Origin: Juglans regia
Taxonomy: Eukaryota > Streptophyta > Magnoliopsida > Fagales > Juglandaceae
DNA: 64,000 nt
NCBI RefSeq assembly: GCF_001411555.2
Contig: NC_049916.1
Span: forward strand, 930,001 to 994,000
Direction of reading: 5' to 3'
Numbering within the stretch: position 1 is the first letter of the stretch; each line of letters opens with the position of its first letter. Both the position numbers and the translations under genes were made by a program. Below the pieces are notes generated by a model, which was not told the DNA's origin, did no database searches, and was given only the letters and a program-made list of their open reading frames with translations. This document shows positions 22,265-33,800 of this stretch, one piece after another.

Positions 22265-23595
22265 GCTAGCTGGTATTTTCCTTTTCTTTTTAAGAAAGCT
22301 TTTTGCTACACAGCGAACTACACTACAATGCTACATACCATACATTTTTTTTATTCTTACTAAATTAATAGAATTCTTTAACTTTCCATCCTTACACAGC
22401 ATACTTATTAAGAGAAAAAAAAATCAAAAAATAAAAATAAAAGTGTAGTGTAAGAATTATGAGTAAGATTTTTCTTTTAAAAAATTCAACAAGTGTTTTG
22501 CTCGTGAGTGGTGCTAGATAAAATCATAAAGTTTTGCTACATAACCTCTATCATACTCCATATTTTTTTTAATTTTTTAATATTTTTTTTAAAATTTTTT
22601 TTAATTTTATTCTTTTTAAATTATTTCAAATTTTTTACTCATTATTCATATAATAAATATTTAATAAAAAAATAATAAAAATTAAAAAAAAATATAGAGT
22701 GTGAAATATGAAAAAATTGTGAAGATTTATTCAAAATCATAAGGTGTAAGTTTCGCATACCTTTTCTCAAGTAAGTATACAAAACTTATTCATTTTAAAA
22801 TTATAAATATCGATTATTTCTCTTTGTTTTGGCCATCGTAATCACGTGTAAGATGTTTGTTTTTTTTTTTTTTTTTCCTAGAATGATCACATGCATCTTG
22901 TATAGTGAGTTATAATACTCATTCCATTTTCGTATGAAATATCGATGCCCTGGAGAGTCACGCATGTTATGATCTCATACTCGCTTTGTAACTGCTTGCT
23001 AGCCACATCCCATGATCTGTTGATGCGATGTTATAAAATAAACATGCTCGTGGATTGAGGAATGTTATATATATAAATAGATTATATAAAAATATTTTTA
23101 TAATTAAATTGATATGATTTTATGTGATAATTTAAATTTATTTTATAATAAAAATAATTTTATAACTTAATATATCACATAAAGTTATGTTATTTTGTAT
23201 ATTTATTTTTGAATTTCTAAAATACAAATTTTGAAATCCCAAGAAACAGCTAGCACCATATATTATGTGCTCAATCTATGCTGCAAAACAAATCATTCAA
23301 ATTCATTTTTTGATCTTTTTAGAACCGTTACGTCGATGCACTTGTGAGAGTTGTTCCACGTCATCATGTCTGCGTGTGGTTTTGTCTAATACTCCGAATA
23401 TGTGGTTTTATTTCCATAAATGTAATTGTTTGGTCGCGTATTTTAATTTGTTGGGATTCTTTCTTTCTTTCTTTGTATACCTTTTGATTATTTTATTTCG
23501 ATGTAATTGTGATAATAAATTACTTTATTTAAATAGAGTTACTCGACGGCGGGCTGTCAGTTTTCTAAACTCCAATATGAAATGTTGGTATAAGA
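22265..23595. other. AT-rich spacer with MITE-like palindromic blocks
   Basis: No gene is recognised. Blocks at about 22290-22450 and 22530-22710 look like short inverted-repeat elements of very AT-rich type. A degenerate member of the 150-bp MITE family may lie at about 23060-23220. Short frames here show no conserved motif. Confidence 0.35.
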
Positions 23596-24060
23596 ACATC
23601 TTTTGTTAAATTCATCTTTAAAATTTAACCAATTCATATTTTTTTATATTTGTATATTCTATTTAAATTCAATCTCCACATTAGATTATTTATTTATTAT
23701 CTATATAATAATAAAATATTATTAATTTAATACTTTTTTATTTAATTTATTTTTATCACATTTTGTAACTCTACCAATTATATGTTAATAATAATTATAT
23801 TCTAATTAAATTAATATTAAAAAAAACATATTTTCAAAAGTTAATAATAAGAAATATTTGATTAAACTCATCTAAATTTCTATCTAAATTTCTTAATTAA
23901 AAATCAAACAGTATCTTTACTTGGAGTGAGAAACTAATATTTTAATATTTATTTGGAATGAGAAATTAGTATTTTAGTATTTGGTGAATCAACTGTAGTT
24001 CTTCATCTTTGACCAACTACTATAGAAAAATTTAAATTTGTCCAAATTAACATGGGATGT
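23596..24060. mobile_element. Tourist-like MITE relic, right end missing
   Basis: Internal sequence closely follows the complete element at 28483-29043 (the 'TTTGATTAAACT', 'TTGGAGTGAGAAACTAATATT' and 'CAACTGTAGTTC' landmarks in the same order), but the right terminal repeat is absent and the left is eroded. Confidence 0.55.
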
Positions 24061-24749
24061 TTTTACCATCAATTATACAAATTTTAGCCAAACTTCTGCC
24101 TCGTTTCTATTCAAAACTCACATCAACTCATCTCATCTCATTATTACAATTTTTTCAAATTTTCACATAAAATATAATAAATAATTTAATTTTTTTCAAA
24201 TCTCAAAATAATTTTTTCAAATTCTCACACAAAATATAATAAATAATTTAACTTTTATTTTACTATTCAAAAATCATCCCAACTCATCTTTGAATTCAAA
24301 TCACTCCATCAGCACAAATGACAGCTTCATATGTGAAAAAGAAAAATAACGACATCAACTAAGCCCCAATTTGATATAAAAATTATTTTAACTCATCTTA
24401 ATTTATTTTTTTTAATTATTATAATTATTTTAAATATTTATATAAAATATAATAAATAATTTAATTTTTAAAATTTTAAAATAAAAAATAATATTTAACA
24501 ATATTTATAAACCAAATGATGCGTAGAGTAGATCAAAGTTCCCTTAATTTCTGTTTATTTTAAAAAGTTCCTCGATCGACGACACAATGCGTAGAGTACA
24601 GCTTGTACTGTAGTTGATGCAATTTTGAAAAGAAAAATAATAAAGTGCGAATTTTTTATACATATTTTGTACCAATTTTTTTTATTTAATACTTTTTTTA
24701 ACAATATAAAAGGTAAAATAATAAAATATAACAATATAATCATCAATAA
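24061..24749. repeat. AT-rich repeats of the CATCTCATCTCA type
   Basis: Blocks at about 24115-24310 and 24360-24520 share AACTCATCT and ATATAATAAATAATTTAA motifs, and a related block lies at 27420-27560. They look like members of one dispersed AT-rich family. No gene is recognised. Confidence 0.4.
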
Positions 24750-24760
24750 CTCTGATACCA
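24750..24760 (-). promoter_or_regulatory. Primer-binding site of the pararetrovirus relic (tRNA-iMet)
   Basis: On the minus strand TGGTATCAGAG is an 11-base perfect complement of the 3' end of initiator tRNA-Met, the primer used by plant pararetroviruses. It lies about 340 bases downstream of the TATA-like motif on the same strand. Confidence 0.65.
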
Positions 24761-25093
24761 AAGACGTAAATCTCAAGTAATAGTAATAAAATAATAATAT
24801 TTATAAGAAGAATAATAGGTGGTATAACCAGCCATATGCATAATAGCAAATAGAGCAGACGGTATAACCGACCATATGCATGAAGAAATAAATAATATAA
24901 AAACGATATACAAAATAAATTTTTTTATTGAAAACATAATACTTACAAGAAGACTAATTCTCAAAAGAGATGGAAGCAGAAGACATAAAGAAATGAAGAT
25001 TTACAAAGTGAGAATGACTAGAGTGGAGTGGTTTGGGCGAGAGAGGAAAAGGCTTCAGATGGGAAATTCTTAATGCCCTTATTCCTTCGCAAA

Positions 25094-25106
25094 CCCCTTT
25101 ATATAG
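25094..25106 (-). promoter_or_regulatory. TATA-box-like motif of the pararetrovirus relic
   Basis: CTATATAAAGGGG on the minus strand resembles the strong TATA elements of caulimovirid pregenomic RNA promoters. It lies between the last relic ORF and the primer site, the expected order on a circular pararetrovirus genome. Function is inferred only. Confidence 0.5.
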
Positions 25107-25304
25107 ATACTAGAACAGTACAACACAGTAATTTTAATTATACATTAACAGTATCAGCCGACACTAAAAACAAACTAACACAGTACATAACACATGAATT
25201 GATATGTACAAAGTCATTTGTTATCTTTCTGAATAATAATCTATCACGAAAATAATCTTTTGAAATCACATAATCTGGGGATTAATCTTCTGGAATCACA
25301 TAAT

Positions 25305-26945
25305 CTAGGGATCATAATTTTTTAATTCCACATCAAACGAATCTTGAGATTCTATGTAGGGTGAGTAATCTTGAGAATGAGAGGCGGCTGAGTTACCCTG
25401 AGAATGAGAGACCTGTTGAGAAGGAGAGACCTGATGGGCTAGTGATAATGCAGGTTGTTGTAATAGAGATAATCTGGCGAGATGTTGTGCTTCTTCTTCA
25501 TCGTCACTATCTAAAACTTGAGACATTGCTTCAGCTAATTTTTTTCAAATCCTTCTTTTTGGTAATGGATGTTAATTGTGCTTGAAATCTGTTTCGTTAG
25601 ACTAGAACTTTTGGAGTCTTGGTAACGTTTGAAAACATTTTTAAGACATGGTCATAATTGTATTTTTCCCACCATTTAACAGAAACTTGGCTAGTTAGAA
25701 ACATAATGGTTTTGAGATAAGGATGAGGTTTGATAACATATTTTCATTTCATAATCCAATTTAATTTTGTTTTGAGGAAGAAAAGAAGAAGTGGTGAATA
25801 ATAGTTTAATGCTAGTAGACTGTCATCTTGTGAAATAAAAATTCGAAGACTTTCTTGGAGGGAAAGAGGAAGGAGAAGAGGTTCGGATCCATAATATTCC
25901 CACCATAGTGAAAACCATTTTGGAAGTGTTTTTATCTCTTGTAATTTGTCAAAATGAAAGAACCACAAATGACACAAATTTTTATTTTGTTTTAGGAACA
26001 TTTTTGTCCATACTTGCTCATAATTATAATAATCATAATAAGGCGGATCATAAGGATGATAAAACTTTATTGTTTTCTTGTTAAATAGGAATTTTTTTCT
26101 CCATTGTTTCAAAGTGATTACCTGTTTAATGGTAACTTTGTGAAAAACAATAATAAAAGATACAGGTGGAGAAGGTTGAGTTTGAAGAAAACAGAAATTT
26201 TAGAAAAAATAATTGAGTCGGTATCTACTAATATGAATTCATAAAAATATTGAATTTTCTTAATATTTTACAGAACATAATGCCAGTCTGATAAAAGAAA
26301 TGTATCAAGTAATTTTAAGGGGTCGGACAGGTGTTGAATTTCAGATTCGATTGTGAAGACTGAGTGCCAATGGGATTTGATGGTAATGAGAGATGAAGAA
26401 AGTTGAGATAATAATAAAGGATTAATAATTTGGGAATAAGAATAAGAAGAAGGGGAAACAGTTTTGGAGTAAGTTGGTAATTTTGGACGGGCTAATGGTG
26501 AGAATGAATTATAGGATGGTCTGATGTTTTGTGGTAATGACCTCAATACTGTATATGGTCTTGCAGTTGCAGAAGGACAAGGTGAAGGATAAGGAGGAGA
26601 TGGATGTCGTGCGTTTGAAGATTTTGACTTTACTTTAGACTTTGAAGTTGACATGATTTTTCCTGTAAAAATTATCGGGATAGATAATCAGGAAGAGAAT
26701 TAGATTCTCTTTTAATATGTTCAATATCAAAATAAAAAATAATTAATATAGCTTGACATCTAGCAAATATTTTTTTAGCAGTCAAGTTTTTCACATCTTT
26801 AATCAAAACTTCATTGGCTGATTTACGATCTATTCTAAGTAAAAATTTTTGGTTTAACAAATCATCATGAAATTTAGAAATATATAATACAATAGCTAAA
26901 ATTTTTTTTTAATAGTACTATAATTCTTTTAGGAGGATTCCAACA
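25305..26945 (-). pseudogene. Endogenous pararetrovirus (caulimovirid-like) relic: RNase H end plus downstream ORFs
   Basis: On the minus strand the order is: the end of an RT/RNase H polyprotein (about 26945-26672; motifs AIVLYISKF, FLLRID.KSA and SNSLPDYLSR), a Ser/Pro-rich ORF (26654-26268), an aromatic-rich ORF (26112-25744) and a Ser/Gln-rich acidic ORF (25526-25305). RNase H ends of this type occur in endogenous caulimovirid 'enzymatic polyproteins' of plant genomes. The coat, movement, protease and RT core regions are absent, the RNase H part has frame and substitution damage, and the three ORFs are short. It is therefore a defective fossil. Assignment to a genus such as Florendovirus is not possible from this piece; a Ty3-like origin is the alternative. 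Confidence 0.6.
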
Positions 26946-28482
26946 TTCTGAATAGAATCAAACAATCTGTTTTAGATTAGTTGATAATTTTTGTTTCATA
27001 ATTTATCCATATTAAATATCAGAGGCATCTCTTTAACGATTTTAAAAGTATAAGGAGATTGAGTCCTGCTATAAACCGAACCCACCATATTGTCGTTTTC
27101 TAGAGTACTTTGGTACTTTAATTATTGAATTATAGTACTATGGTCAATATTGGGCCACGCATGCATGTGACTATTATAGTACTGATACTATTGAAGTACT
27201 CTATATATTTTTTACATGACTCGATCGTATGCTTTCACAAACCATTTAAATTCTTTTATTATATCTTATTTCAATATTTAAACACCTTAAATATAAATAA
27301 TTTTTAATATTTAACTTTTTCATCTAATTATTATTTAATCATTATAATTTTTTAAAATTTTTAAATAAAATATAAAAAATAATTCAACTTTTTCAAATTC
27401 TAAAAATAAAAATTATATTTTAACTCTCTTTTTAACTCTATAATTTTTTTATTTAATTTTTCTCTCGTTTCCTAAAATCTCATAAAGCATCTTAACTCAA
27501 TTCATATCATTACTATTTATAAATTTCTCATCTCATCTCATACCATTTCATCTGTATTTAAACTAAATAAGGTCTAAGAGTAATGTTAGATATAATTTTA
27601 GAATATAAAAGCTTCACGTATTTCCTTTAAGAAAAAGTAAAATTTATTATTAAAAAAATAATTTGACCTTAAGTTTTAAATAGATGTTTTAAAATTTAAG
27701 AGATAAAATATTGTGATTAGATAGCTAAAACTATTGTACAGAATAATTTCAAATGCATCTCATGTATTGACCAACCAAACTGGGCCTTAAAATATTGGTA
27801 TAGGATTAATCAAATATATTTTCATCTTTAAATTTAATAAATATCATCTACAACAATGACATGCATACACTGTTAAGCACCTATGAAATTCCAGCTTGCA
27901 TGATTAAGACAAGAAAAACACAATCAATAATAAGACAACGTCAACCACAATCGATGAAAGTATTAAAGCTAGAACAATGACATGTATACACTGTTATGCA
28001 TCTGTGAAACTTCAGCTGGCATTTTCTTTTATTTTTTGCTTTTTTTCAAATATTTTTTTAGACTCTTCAAATATTTATTTTTTTAAAAATAAAATAATAA
28101 AAATATTTACTTAATCATTAAAAAAATGACACGATCATCGTCGCACGCCGGTCTTGAGGTGAGATTTTATTCTCACTTGACTCACTTCAATATTTTCACG
28201 CCAGTCTTGAGAGTTGAGATAAAGTCTTTTTTATTTTTTATTTTTTTAATTTTTAATGTATTCGGTTTTTAATTTTCAATATTCTCACGCCTATAGTCAC
28301 CGCATGGGAGGTGTGGGGTAACCCGCCTACCCATGTGGGGGCAGGATAGCAAGGGGCGGGCCACCGCTGCCCACCCCTGGTTTGGGCAGGATGGCAAAAT
28401 TGGCTGATGTGAATATATTTTTTGTCTTTGGATAATTGTATTTTTTTTTTTTTTTTTGGTAATGGTTGCCTCCAAAACCTAA
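26946..28482. other. AT-rich spacer
   Basis: No gene is recognised. A GTACT/AGTACT-rich patch lies at 27105-27200, a CATCTCATCTCA-type repeat at about 27420-27560, a pair of similar blocks with ACAATGACATG(C/T)AT at about 27852 and 27973, and a dispersed repeat at 28142-28232. Confidence 0.4.
28142..28232 (+). repeat. Dispersed repeat, also at 39803-39893
   Basis: A stretch of about 90 bases beginning at GCCGGTCTTGAGGTG recurs at 39803-39893 with a few substitutions. Both copies contain a second CGATCTTGAGAG/CAGTCTTGAGAG motif 60 bases later. The family is unknown. Confidence 0.6.
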
Positions 28483-29043
28483 GAGCATCCTTATTGGCTT
28501 GGTCAAATTCATCTTTAAAATTTAGTCAATATCACATTTTTTTATATTTTTCTATTCCATTTAAATTCGATCTCTACATTGGATTATACATTTACTCTCT
28601 ATATAATAATAAAATATTATTAATTTAATAGTTTTTTTATTTAATTTATTTTTATCACATTTTGTAGCTCTACCAATTAAATGTTAATAATAATTATATT
28701 TTAATTAGATTAATATTTAAAAATCATATTTTTAAAAGTCATTTAATACTAATAACAAAAAATATTTGATTAAACTTATATAAAATTCTATCTAAATTTC
28801 TTAATTAAAAACCAAATAGTATTTTTGCTTGGAGTGAAAAACTAATATTTTAATATTTTCTAGAAGAGAGAAATTAGTATTTCATATTTGGTTAATTAAT
28901 TGTAGTTCTCCATCTTTATCCAACCACTGTAAAAAAAAATCTAAATTATTGTAAATTTGTCTAATTCAATATGGAATATTTTTTACATCAATTATGTAAA
29001 TTTTAACCGACCTTCTCATTTGGCCAAGCCAATGAGAATGCTC
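28483..29043. mobile_element. Complete Tourist-like MITE (PIF/Harbinger type), 561 bp
   Basis: It starts GAGCATCCTTATTGGCTTGG and ends CCAAGCCAATGAGAATGCTC, an inverted pair of about 20 bases, and is flanked by the trinucleotide TAA on both sides (28480-28482 and 29044-29046), as expected for the Tourist/PIF-Harbinger group. The interior is AT-rich and non-coding. A truncated copy lies in the equivalent flank at 8639-8900. Confidence 0.8.
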
Positions 29044-30393
29044 TAACAAAAGAAAAAGTCCAACCAAGTTTGTTTGTGTTCCAAACTCTCCCTTCAAAGT
29101 TCGAAAATTCCACACTCTCCCTCGAAGTTCACTTCCCCCATCCCAAATAATATAAAACTCTATATATCATATTATTAAATAAAAAAAAAATATGTCCACC
29201 ATTTTGACGCTAAATTCTCCTAAATAAGTGTCATATTATTAGTTCATTCTACCTCAAAAAATAATTTAGTCACAAAAATATTTTATAAAGTAAATTCATA
29301 AATTAATGTGACTTGATATGATATGTCAGATTTTAAAATTATTTTTATACTTTTATTGTAAATCACATATAACATATTACATAAAATCAAATCAATTTGT
29401 AAACTTATTTTTATTGTAAATCACATAACGTATCACTTCTCATTCTACCGTGAGTAGCACTTTTAGAATTATACCCATTAGTGGTGAATGCTTGGGTGGT
29501 CAAATCTCAAATGTTTCCTTAAAACAAATGGTCATTATTTTAAAAACCAGAAAAAATATATAAAAGATGATAATAAAAATATGATCCTGATTGTATTTTT
29601 CTTATGATCTCAAGGTGCAAGTCGAAAGAGATTATCCCATGCATCTTAGAAAATAAAAAAAAAAATTAAAAAAAAAGATTCGTTTTGATAAAACACACAC
29701 ACACACAAACATATATATATATATACACTAGCAGTTATATAACGTACAAAGTACGTTTGCCCATTTGTCTAATTGAAAATGATGTGTCTAAAAAAATAAT
29801 GTGTAAAAATAATATGTTTTTTTAAAGAAAATTAATTAGTTAATAATTTAATGTACATGAGTAAGAAAATAAATTTTAACAAGTATCATAATGATAACAA
29901 AATGTTATAGTAATATGAATAATATGAAAATTAAAAGATTTTAGATATTTTAACAATAGTTTTCTTAGCAAAATATATGAATTGTGTAGAATTCAACCAC
30001 AATACTCAATGACCTAAGGAGCACTGAAAAAATACAAAATCTTTTATTTCTATATTGCACTCTCATTTTTTCATCATTAAAGTAAGTATTTTCTACTTTG
30101 GAAACTCCAAAACTATTGTAATGGTAGAAAATCATTTTATCTAAATGATTTTACTTAATTAAGAATATTATGAGATTTAAATTATATTAAAAACTCTAAT
30201 TATTTATATGATTTTACTCTCTTAAAAATATTTAACAAAACTCTATCATTTATTTAACAAAAATATTTATATGATTTTACACTGTTCACGAGCATTGTAC
30301 ATTACTATAGCACTGTTTGACACTGTTCATTACTATAGCACAGTTCATAACTATTCACGTTTATAGCCACTTTTAAGTTAAAGGATAAAGAAG

Positions 30394-30435
<42 letters not shown>

Positions 30436-30813
30436 CACTTGGGTCGTCCTTCTCTTCAAATAGCAAAATGTCTGATATAGCATCTCATTGCATCATGAAT
30501 AAGAGTGGCGCATGATTGATATTTGGCTGCAAGCAAGGGTTGTTGATAAATAATAGTTGTTTCTTAGAAAAATATGAAGTTCTAAGAAGTGGAGCTCCTT
30601 TTGAGTTTCTCATTAATTCATTGCCTTTAAGTGAAAAGAAGCGTGGCATTTGAATATGGCTAGAGATACATAGAATGTTGGCTCATTGCCTGATCTTCTG
30701 GTTGATCTCTAGTCCCCATTTATCTTTGCAATATGCATTATGATACATTTCACTCTTCACCTTATTGCTACCAAGCTCGAGAAAAGTAGCTGGATAAGAA
30801 ATTAATGGTAGAT
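29044..30813 (-). repeat. Duplicated 3' flank of ABCC copy 3
   Basis: Matches the flank of copy 2 from the MITE right end through the 3' untranslated region, apart from one extra block at about 29722-30395. A MITE relic with CACAAA left end starts at 29271. (TA)n(GA)n microsatellites lie at about 30394-30436. Confidence 0.75.
29722..30395. mobile_element. Insertion of about 670 bp specific to copy 3 flank
   Basis: In copy 2 the (CA)n tract passes directly into (TA)n(GA)n (9510-9543). Here the same junction is separated by about 670 bases that begin CACTAGCAGTTATATAACG and end near AGGATAAAGAAG, flanked by TA repeats. There is no ORF. The placement in a TA tract prevents a confident target-site duplication and superfamily call. 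Confidence 0.5.
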
Positions 30814-33800
30814 TCAATTCGATTCTGCTGACTGATTATAAGACCAGTATTCCGAGACAAGCTGCCCAAAAAGTGAACCTTCTCTCTTCATTAGTTTCGT
30901 TGGCTCATCAAACTCCACTAGTTTCCCTGAAATAGAATGAAACGATTTCTTTCAAAAATCTTCAACACTTGATAATTCACTACACATCTCTATCAACTTT
31001 TTCACATTTATATGATGTCGTTTGTCTAGTTACATGGACATTAGTATCACCTCCTTAATTCTACACACTAGTTGTTGGACCCAAGAAATTGAGACATTCT
31101 ATACACAAAGGACTGCCACGCCAATTTATAAGGCCCTTTTAAGTTAAATATAGGATTTACCATTAGAAACATAGTTGGCATACACTAATCACTATCAAAT
31201 GGACAACACCCCCATCCCCCACCCCTAAAAGAAAAATTAATGGTCAATTCAACTCTCTTAAACGATGATGCTGCCTAGGAAATATTCTATGGCTGAGGGT
31301 TAGGGTAATTAATGTAACTCACCATCACTAATGGAAAGAACCATTCCGCAATCCATCACTGTTGGTATCCTGTGGGCCACCGTAATCACTGTACAATCAG
31401 CAAATTCAGTCCGAATTGTCTTCTGTAGAATCATGTCTGTTGCATTATCAATTGATGCAGTTGCCTCATCAAGCACTAATATCCGACTTCTCCTTAAAAG
31501 TGCACGCCCCAAGCAGAACAATTGTCGTTGTCCATGGCTCCAATTTGATCCATCTTCAACAACTGAAAAACATGTTTTTTTTTTTTTTCCAAAACAAATT
31601 AGCTGTCATTGGTGAACACAACCAAAAGTAGATGTCAAAATGTTAGAGCCTTACCAACGGAGTCTAAGCCCATTTTTTTATCCTTCACAACCTCTTGAAG
31701 CTCACATTTTTCCAGAACCTTCAAATGAAAATCACCCTTTGTTCAATATTCCCAACCCATGAGATAAACAAGCAAAACAAGAATGAGGCAGACCTAATGA
31801 TTACTGTTCGTACCGAAACAACCAAAGGTGTAAGAGACATGAAGAAGTACCTCCCATATTTCCTTCTCAGAATGTTGAGACAAGGGATCCAAATTATATC
31901 TCACAGTACCATTGAATAGAGTAGGATCTTGAGGAATGATTCCAAAACGCGACCGCAGATCATGAAGTCCAATCGTAGAAATGTTAATGCCATCTACTAT
32001 AATCTTCCCTCCTTCTGGCTCCACTAGACGAAATAGAGCACCTATAAGAGTAGTCTTTCCACTGCCGGTTCTGCCAACAATACCTATTTTCTGCCCTCCT
32101 TCAAATGTGCAACTGATTCCACGAAGAACAAGAGGTGTATCGGGCCTATATCTTATCTGTTTTAATGTCAATATTCTCAATTTCTCAGACTCTTGGCATG
32201 ATAACCTTCTGTAATTCTAACAATAAAAACAAATAAATATTTACCTGCAAATCAAGTATCTCCACTTTACCCAAAGAAGGCCAATTAGTTGGAGGACGGC
32301 TTCCTTCTATTACTTCAGGGGCCTCATTGGGTATATGCATGTATTGGTTTACCCTTTCTACAGATATGATGTAATTCGCAAGAGTGCACTGGTTTTGTAT
32401 TGACAAGACAAAGGATATGTTTAATGAAAGACCATAAGAAATTGCCATTCCAATAAACCCTGCAACAGGAGTAGTTGTTATATTAATAAAAATCTTTGTA
32501 ATAAAAATAATCTGTTACCAACATTTTGTGGCTGAAAATGACTCAATAGTGAATTTCTAAATTGAAGCATCCATAAAGGAATTGTAATTACGAGAAGATT
32601 GCTTGCTCAGACAAAAAATGAAAAAAAGAACACACTAGAAGAAAGCAATAATGACTACTCTTCAGGGAAAACTGCTACTTACCGGAGCTAAAAGTTCCAG
32701 GAGGAAGCAAAACCATGCACTGTGCAGCAGATGCAAGAACAATTGCACTGATTGTTTCTAATCTTTGGAGCAGCCACTCGTTTGCAGCAAAATTATGGAA
32801 GAAAGGACTAGCATTTGTGTCTATTAGGTCAAGATTTTTTGCAAAAAACCGGTCTTCCTCCTCAAAAGCTCTTATAGTCATAGCTCCTGCTACAGACTCC
32901 GCTAAATGATTTGCTACCAAGGACTTGGTTGTGCCATTGATACGCATCAGCTCTTTTGCAGAGGAAAAATAATATCTCTGTAGATAAAGAATGACATGAC
33001 TGTTATACTAACTATTCATATAAAAGAGAATTAAGATAAGATTTCTCCAAGAAAAGAAGGGTGCTCTTGTTTTGAGAGCAAGGCATGAAAGCTGTGACTA
33101 GTATACAATCGATCCAATCAGTAGAAAAAATGTCTCCTATTTTCAAGTTTTTCTGCAACAAAGCAATAATATCCATTGCACAGAAAAGAGGGAGGACAAA
33201 ATAAACAGGCTAGAATAAATGAAATGATTAGTTGGTAACACAAAAATGCCTACAAAATCCAAAACTAAAAAGATTAAGTAACTCGAATAATGTTTAGATT
33301 CTAAACATTGTCGTAGATATTTCAAACTATTTGCCCCCAATCTTTTCCTTATCACACACAAAAATGCAACTATTTGCCCCCAACAAAATTCAATTTACAT
33401 GGTGGCATCCTTGCTTACAATAAAATCATCTAAAACATCCATGCTATAAGAGTAAGGTGATCTAATCTTCACTACATGTATTCATCTATTACCTATGTAA
33501 ATGTCGAAGGATGATCCTTTGTTTTTATTGAGTCACCTCATCATAGCGTGGGTACACAACTATTTTTATTAGTAGCATCACATATCACAAGTTGAGGTTT
33601 AAAGATTCTTTAAAATGTGAGTAAGAAATGTATTGCATGAGGGAAAACTTAGACCATTGAGCGTTACAAATATACGACAAGTATGGTGTTACCTGCAAGC
33701 GAATTGCTAGATAAATCATTGGTATGGAGACAAAAAGGACTTGCCATGTAATAATAGCCAGTACTCCAAGATTTGCGTAAGCATTAGTGGTTGCCGCAAC

